22,850 nt of DNA from JBDRLD01 sp043813445 (lineage in GTDB: Bacteria; Patescibacteriota; Patescibacteriia; JACPHY01), in assembly GCA_043813445.1 (NCBI GenBank), contig JBDRLD010000011.1:1-22850 (forward strand), read 5' to 3'. A model generated the notes under the pieces. It was not told the DNA's origin. It was given only the letters and a program-made list of their open reading frames with translations, and did no database searches. Shown here piece by piece: positions 19,698-22,850 of this stretch; the first letter of the stretch is position 1, and the number at the start of each line of letters is the position of its first letter. The translations under genes were made by a program, and so were the position numbers.

Positions 19698-20120
19698 GTG
19701 TTTATGCATGGCGCGAGACGTTGGCTGGCGGTTGTCGAGTTGTTTTGCTTTATTTTGATTGTCGTGGCACTTGGCAGCGCAGTGTTTGTCGGCGCACGTG
19801 CGAACTCGCGTATCGAGCGAGATCGGCAGCGTGCTGGCGATGTAGCCGCGATTGAACGCGCGCTCGCAGACTATCTGGCGAAACACGGGAGCTATCCGCT
19901 GGCGACCGAACAGTCTTGTCTTTCCCGTGAGGATCGCGTTTCATCGTTACTTATTGCGGCAGATGTACTTGATGAACGGCGCGCGGATCCGGTCGCACCG
20001 CAGGTCGAGCCGAATTCTAATGAGGAGCTCCACTGCTACGCCTACCAATCATCTGATGGGAGTGGGTACATGTTGCGCTATTCGTCAGAGCGCGATGGAG
20101 AACAGGCGATCATCCGCTAA
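19698..20120 (+). CDS. type IV pilin / pseudopilin-like protein
   Basis: The product has 140 residues. The N-terminal VVELFCFILIVVALGSAVFVGARANSRIERDRQR resembles the class III/type IV prepilin helix (F-T-L-I-E-L...A-I-L...A), with Glu in the place of the conserved Glu5. It is followed by the DVAAIERALADYLAKHGSYP motif of pseudopilins (TadG/GspG-like: I..AL..Y....G.YP). The usual Gly/Ala before the cleavage site is not evident: the residue before LAVVE is Trp, so processing may be altered. GTG at 19698 or ATG at 19704 may be the start. The C-terminal soluble part carries two Cys. It lies 3 nt after the DUF3048 gene and ends at a terminator. The stop is TAA. Confidence 0.7.
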   Translation: MFMHGARRWLAVVELFCFILIVVALGSAVFVGARANSRIERDRQRAGDVAAIERALADYLAKHGSYPLATEQSCLSREDRVSSLLIAADVLDERRADPVAPQVEPNSNEELHCYAYQSSDGSGYMLRYSSERDGEQAIIR

Positions 20121-20125
20121 ACACT

Positions 20126-20150
20126 ACACCGGCCTATTCGGCCGGTGTTT
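20126..20150. terminator. bidirectional terminator between the convergent pilin-like and prmC genes
   Basis: ACACCGGCC (20126-20134) and GGCCGGTGT (20140-20148) are perfect arms with loop TATTC, followed by TT on plus and preceded by A-rich sequence on minus. It overlaps the prmC stop (20149-20151). Confidence 0.85.
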
Positions 20151-20982
20151 ACGATCGGATCTCAAGGATGCGACATCTTCCCGCGAGGTCGTAGTGGAAG
20201 TCCATATCCCAGGATGGGAGCTCTTGTTGCACAAGCTTTCGCAGCGCGCGCTCGCGACGTGGATCAATCTCAAAGAGAGCAATGCACATCGTGTCAACGA
20301 CTGTGGCGAGCTGTGCGAAGATTGCGCGGTAGGGATCGAGTCCGTCTTCGCCACCATCAAGCGCAATGCGTGGTTCATGGTCTCGAATGGAGCACGGAAG
20401 CTCAGCACATTCTTCTGAGGTCAGATAGGGAAGATTCGCACAGATAATCGTTGGCTCGGTCATGAAGAAGCGGTACTGAGTGAGCAAATTACCGCGACAG
20501 AACTTGATACGGCGCAGGACGTTATGACGTCGTGCGTTTTTCTTTGCAACGCGCAATGCGGTACGAGAGGTGTCGATCGCAGTTATCTGCGCGGTTGGGT
20601 GCGCGAGTGCAAGGGAAATTGCAATGCAGCCGGAACCCGTGCCGACATCGATACATCGCACCTGAGGCAGATACCGATCTAACAGGGATCCTGCAAGTTC
20701 AACAAGCTGCTCGGTTTCCGGACGGGGAATGAGCACACCAGGTTGTACGATGAATGGCTGACTGCAAAACCACTGCTCACCGATGACGTATGCAAGTGGC
20801 ATACCATGTGCGACATGTCGACTCAGACGAAAAAATTTGATCGCGCTAAAAAGCGATACCGGTGCGTCGGGATGAGCGAGGAGCCATGCCCGATCCGTAC
20901 CCATGCAGTGTGCGAGGAGGAGTTCGCGCTCCGCTATGGGTATTTTAGGGTATTTATCGAGAAGCGATCCGACGGATGCCAT
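20149..20982 (-). CDS. prmC: peptide chain release factor N5-glutamine methyltransferase
   Basis: PrmC methylates the Gln of the GGQ motif in release factors RF1 and RF2 with S-adenosylmethionine. The 277-residue product has the N-terminal helical domain (about 1-80), GVLIPRPETEQLVE (82-95), the SAM-binding VGTGSGCIAI (113-122) and ANLPYL (182-187). The catalytic N-P-P-Y is N-L-P-Y here, a form usual in rRNA adenine methylases and seen, to my knowledge, in some Patescibacterial PrmC. The EPRIALDGGEDGLDPYR segment is intact. The ATG at 20982 is chosen; upstream ATG/ATA codons at 21009 would add residues beyond the family start. It follows prfA, its substrate's gene, on the same strand. The stop is TAA. 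Confidence 0.92.
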   Translation of the reverse strand: MASVGSLLDKYPKIPIAERELLLAHCMGTDRAWLLAHPDAPVSLFSAIKFFRLSRHVAHGMPLAYVIGEQWFCSQPFIVQPGVLIPRPETEQLVELAGSLLDRYLPQVRCIDVGTGSGCIAISLALAHPTAQITAIDTSRTALRVAKKNARRHNVLRRIKFCRGNLLTQYRFFMTEPTIICANLPYLTSEECAELPCSIRDHEPRIALDGGEDGLDPYRAIFAQLATVVDTMCIALFEIDPRRERALRKLVQQELPSWDMDFHYDLAGRCRILEIRS

Positions 20983-21010
20983 AGTTTGTGCCCCTATCGT
21001 ACAACGCAAA

Positions 21011-21033
21011 GTCCCGCCCGTGAAGGGCCGGAC
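21011..21033 (-). other. hairpin between prfA and prmC
   Basis: GTCCCGCCC (21011-21019) and GGGCCGGAC (21025-21033) pair with one mismatch and loop GTGAA. No U-tract follows on the minus strand, so it is better read as an mRNA structure that may set prmC relative to prfA expression. Confidence 0.45.
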
Positions 21034-21084
21034 TGACGCTGTATGGTTGGGCCTTTCAACTGCTTCAGAATAGCGGATGCATGG

Positions 21085-22137
21085 TTACGCGTCGAGATCA
21101 GCCCGAAGTTTTTCGATAATAGGGTCGAGCTCGCCGTCGAGAATACTCTCGAGGTGGTGCCATGTTTCCCCGATACGGTGATCGGTGAGGCGATCCTGCG
21201 GGAAGTTGTAGGTTCGAATTTTTTCCGCGCGTTCTCCACTGCCAATTTGTTCTCGTCGCGCGTCAGAGCGTTCTCGCTGTGCGCGGTCGCGCTCGAGCGC
21301 GTAGAGACGTGCTCGAAGAACCTCCATCGCACGAAGACGATTCTGCTGCTGCGAACGTTCATCCTGGCAGGAAACCACAATTCCAGAGGGGAGGTGTGTA
21401 AGACGAACTGCGGAGTACGTGGTATTCACGGACTGTCCGCCGTGTCCACCTGCCGTCATGGTGTCGAGCTTGAGATCTTTCGGATCAATGCTGATATCCA
21501 CCTCTTCCGCTTTCGGGAGTACAGCGACGGTAGCGGTCGAGGTGTGAATGCGTCCCTGCTTCTCCGTTTCCGGAACACGCTGCACACGATGTACCCCACT
21601 CTCATAGCGCATCGCTCGAAAGACGCGATCACCCTCCATGGTGAACGTGATATGAGTGATGCCACCGAGGGCGTTGCTTGCGGTTTCCAGTGCTCGTGTT
21701 TTCCAGCCATTGCGTTCCGCAAAGCGAGCATACATTCGAAAGAGATCCGCAGCGAATAGCGCCGCTTCGTCACCACCAACGCCGGCGCGAATTTCTACCA
21801 CGATATCTTTCGCATCGTCCGGATCGGTTGGGTGAAGGAGTTCGCGAAGTTCTGCGGACACCCGCTCTCGTTCGTTTGTCGATTGAACGAGTTCCTCTTC
21901 GCCAAGTTCACGGAGCTCCGGTTCACTGGCGTCCGCAGCTTCTTGCGCTTCCGCGATGGATCGATCGAGGCGATCAAGTATATCGAAGAGTTCAAGTGCT
22001 TTTGCCGCTTCTGCGTGCGCACGAGAAATCTCAGCGAGCCGCTTTCGGTCGCTGATTATTGCCGGATCTTGGAGCTGCGCTTCGAGTTCTATGCGCTTCG
22101 CATCAATCTCGCTTCGGTGTTGTGGGGTAATCTCCAT
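21085..22137 (-). CDS. prfA: peptide chain release factor 1 (RF1)
   Basis: RF1 reads UAG and UAA stops and triggers peptide release. The 350-residue product has the full architecture, with the acidic domain 1 (residues 1-105), VGGDEAALFAADLFRMY (120-136), GVHRVQRVPETEKQGRIHTS (181-200) and GHGGQSVNTTYSAVRL (231-246). The GGQ is intact at 233-235. The tripeptide that reads the second and third stop bases (P-x-T, usually PAT or PVT) is PET at 189-191; RF2 would have SPF. The window's heavy use of TAG stops depends on this protein. The order rpmE-prfA-prmC is the common bacterial one. The ATG lies at 22135-22137. The stop is TAA. Confidence 0.96.
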   Translation of the reverse strand: MEITPQHRSEIDAKRIELEAQLQDPAIISDRKRLAEISRAHAEAAKALELFDILDRLDRSIAEAQEAADASEPELRELGEEELVQSTNERERVSAELRELLHPTDPDDAKDIVVEIRAGVGGDEAALFAADLFRMYARFAERNGWKTRALETASNALGGITHITFTMEGDRVFRAMRYESGVHRVQRVPETEKQGRIHTSTATVAVLPKAEEVDISIDPKDLKLDTMTAGGHGGQSVNTTYSAVRLTHLPSGIVVSCQDERSQQQNRLRAMEVLRARLYALERDRAQRERSDARREQIGSGERAEKIRTYNFPQDRLTDHRIGETWHHLESILDGELDPIIEKLRADLDA

Positions 22138-22172
22138 ACATTTTCAGTGTAGCGAGTCATTCGGGAAATCAA

Positions 22173-22199
22173 CAGCGTCCCGACCTGGTCGAGACGCTG
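22173..22199 (-). terminator. terminator-like hairpin between rpmE and prfA
   Basis: CAGCGTC-C-CGA (22173-22183) and TCG-A-GACGCTG (22189-22199) form an imperfect stem. On the minus strand it is followed by TTGATTT, a modest U-tract, so it may reduce read-through from rpmE into prfA. Confidence 0.55.
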
Positions 22200-22212
22200 C
22201 TATAGTAGATAG

Positions 22213-22509
22213 CTATTCCTTTTCGATCGTCGCCTGCTTGCTCTTGCGATTTTCAACGTCCTTCGCACGCTTCACTTTTCGGCCAGTGCGTGCGGTCGCG
22301 GCTTCGCCCTTCTTCGCCACCAGCTGCTGGAAGCGATCAACACGGCGTGCCGAGTCTACAATTTTTTGCTTACCGGTGAAAAATGGGTGACATTTTGCAC
22401 AAAGCTCAACCTGAGTTTCCTCCTTCGTGGATCCGACCGTGATGGAGTGCCCGCAAACACAAGAGATTTTTGCTTTTTGGTGATATGTCGGATGGATTCC
22501 TTTTCGCAT
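22213..22509 (-). CDS. rpmE: 50S ribosomal protein bL31 (zinc form)
   Basis: bL31 bridges the large and small subunits. The 98-residue product opens MRKGIHPTYHQKAKISCVCG and retains the four zinc-binding Cys (17, 19, 37, 40), with KCHPFFTGKQKIVDSARRVDRFQ typical of the family. A Lys/Arg-rich C-terminal tail (about residues 65-98) is longer than in E. coli. The ATG at 22507-22509 is at the family start; a longer ORF from 22572 would include the leader palindrome and is rejected. It is the first gene of the rpmE-prfA-prmC cluster. The stop is TAG. Confidence 0.95.
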   Translation of the reverse strand: MRKGIHPTYHQKAKISCVCGHSITVGSTKEETQVELCAKCHPFFTGKQKIVDSARRVDRFQQLVAKKGEAATARTGRKVKRAKDVENRKSKQATIEKE

Positions 22510-22525
22510 ATTTCGATAATTACAT

Positions 22526-22546
22526 ACTGACGCCAAGTACGTCAGT
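22526..22546. promoter_or_regulatory. inverted repeat in the rpmE leader
   Basis: ACTGACG (22526-22532) and CGTCAGT (22540-22546) are perfect arms around CCAAGTA, about 17 nt before the rpmE ATG. It may be an mRNA leader hairpin for ribosomal-protein control or an operator for a metal or other regulator. Confidence 0.4.
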
Positions 22547-22605
22547 GTTCGAAAGCAGCGTAGCACGGGCAAAAAGGCATTGCAAGGGCCGCTCTACGTA
22601 TTCTG

Positions 22606-22614
22606 TAGTATACT
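22606..22614 (+). promoter_or_regulatory. possible -10 element for the Nudix gene
   Basis: TAGTATACT (22606-22614) contains TATACT, a five-of-six match to the -10 consensus, about 25 nt before the Nudix ATG at 22638. A good -35 is not seen at 16-18 nt. Confidence 0.35.
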
Positions 22615-22637
22615 GAAGTTAGGTGTTTATTTTGGGT

Positions 22638-22850
22638 ATGTCACCACAGAGAGCACAATCGAAGACCTCCGCAGTGCGCCCATTGGTGGCGTGCGATATT
22701 GTGGTGTTTGGTATTCACGAGGGAGCACTTCATGCCCTTCTCGTGAGACGTGGCATCGCGCCGCATGTTGGGAAATGGGCTATCCCGGGTGGGTTTGTAT
22801 TGACTGATGAGACACTAGACCACGCGGCAACGCGTGAACTTACCGAGGAG
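22638..22850 (+). CDS. Nudix hydrolase, N-terminal part (cut by window end)
   Basis: The 71 codons from the ATG at 22638 reach the window edge without a stop. The peptide has VACDIVVFGIHEGALHALLVRRG, then KWAIPGGFVLTDETLDHAATRELTEE, a near-complete Nudix box (G-x5-E-x7-R-E-x-x-E-E; the closing x-G falls beyond the edge). The D-I-V-V-F...L-L-V-R-R-G...W-A-I-P-G-G-F-V beginning resembles ADP-ribose-type hydrolases and the sensor part of NrtR. Which substrate it uses, and whether a C-terminal DNA-binding domain follows, cannot be told from this fragment. Confidence 0.85.
   Translation, partial: MSPQRAQSKTSAVRPLVACDIVVFGIHEGALHALLVRRGIAPHVGKWAIPGGFVLTDETLDHAATRELTEE

Overview
This window looks like a chromosome segment from a small-genome, uncultivated bacterium, most probably of the Candidate Phyla Radiation (Patescibacteria). 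The inference rests on several things: free-standing four-helix-bundle (23S rRNA intervening-sequence type) proteins, one of them wedged into the secE-nusG-rplK-rplA operon; a double-length ThyX and a double-length Dcd; a DUF3048 lipoprotein-like gene and a pilin-like gene beside bL25; the rpmE-prfA-prmC order; and degenerate short repeats in the spacers. No 16S rRNA is present, so the assignment is an inference. The standard code fits, with UGA acting as a stop. TAG is strikingly the preferred stop (16 of 24 complete genes by my reading).

Layout. (1) 1-4955: deoxynucleotide and thymidylate genes. A cut-off four-helix-bundle gene and thyX lie on the minus strand, an HD-domain phosphohydrolase on plus, an unknown membrane protein on minus, then dut and dcd overlapping on minus. 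Dcd (dCTP to dUTP), Dut (dUTP to dUMP) and ThyX (dUMP to dTMP) form a complete route to dTMP. (2) 5031-7645: the minus-strand operon secE, nusG, four-helix-bundle gene, rplK, rplA, with a recognisable promoter and a leader of about 180 nt. Its spacers hold arrays of a 7-nt repeat (ACGCTNN or its reverse complement). (3) 7690-8998: a plus-strand single-gene unit for a membrane-anchored unknown protein with promoter, Shine-Dalgarno and terminator, followed by a 450-base gene-free stretch holding several strong palindromes. (4) 8999-11259: gyrB on minus. (5) 11311-14247: an NfeD/YqiJ-like membrane protein with an Asp/His-rich repeat, then a flotillin. (6) 14251-15152: a monocistronic beta-carbonic-anhydrase-like gene. 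(7) 15201-20150: an envelope cluster on plus (membrane-anchored unknown, RodA/FtsW-type SEDS protein, zinc-ribbon protein, bL25, DUF3048 protein, pilin-like protein). (8) 20149-22509: rpmE, prfA and prmC on minus. (9) 22638 to the end: the start of a Nudix hydrolase.

Two expression styles are interleaved. Several apparently accessory genes (1796, 3220, 7796, 11420-12209 and 14326) have strong GGAGG-type ribosome sites, and most have near-consensus promoters and/or terminators. The core genes secE, nusG, rplK, rplA, dcd and gyrB lack a visible Shine-Dalgarno, and in most of them the pre-start sequence is repeat-derived. The feature I consider most novel is the system of inverted heptad arrays that brackets the four-helix-bundle gene and fills the secE leader.
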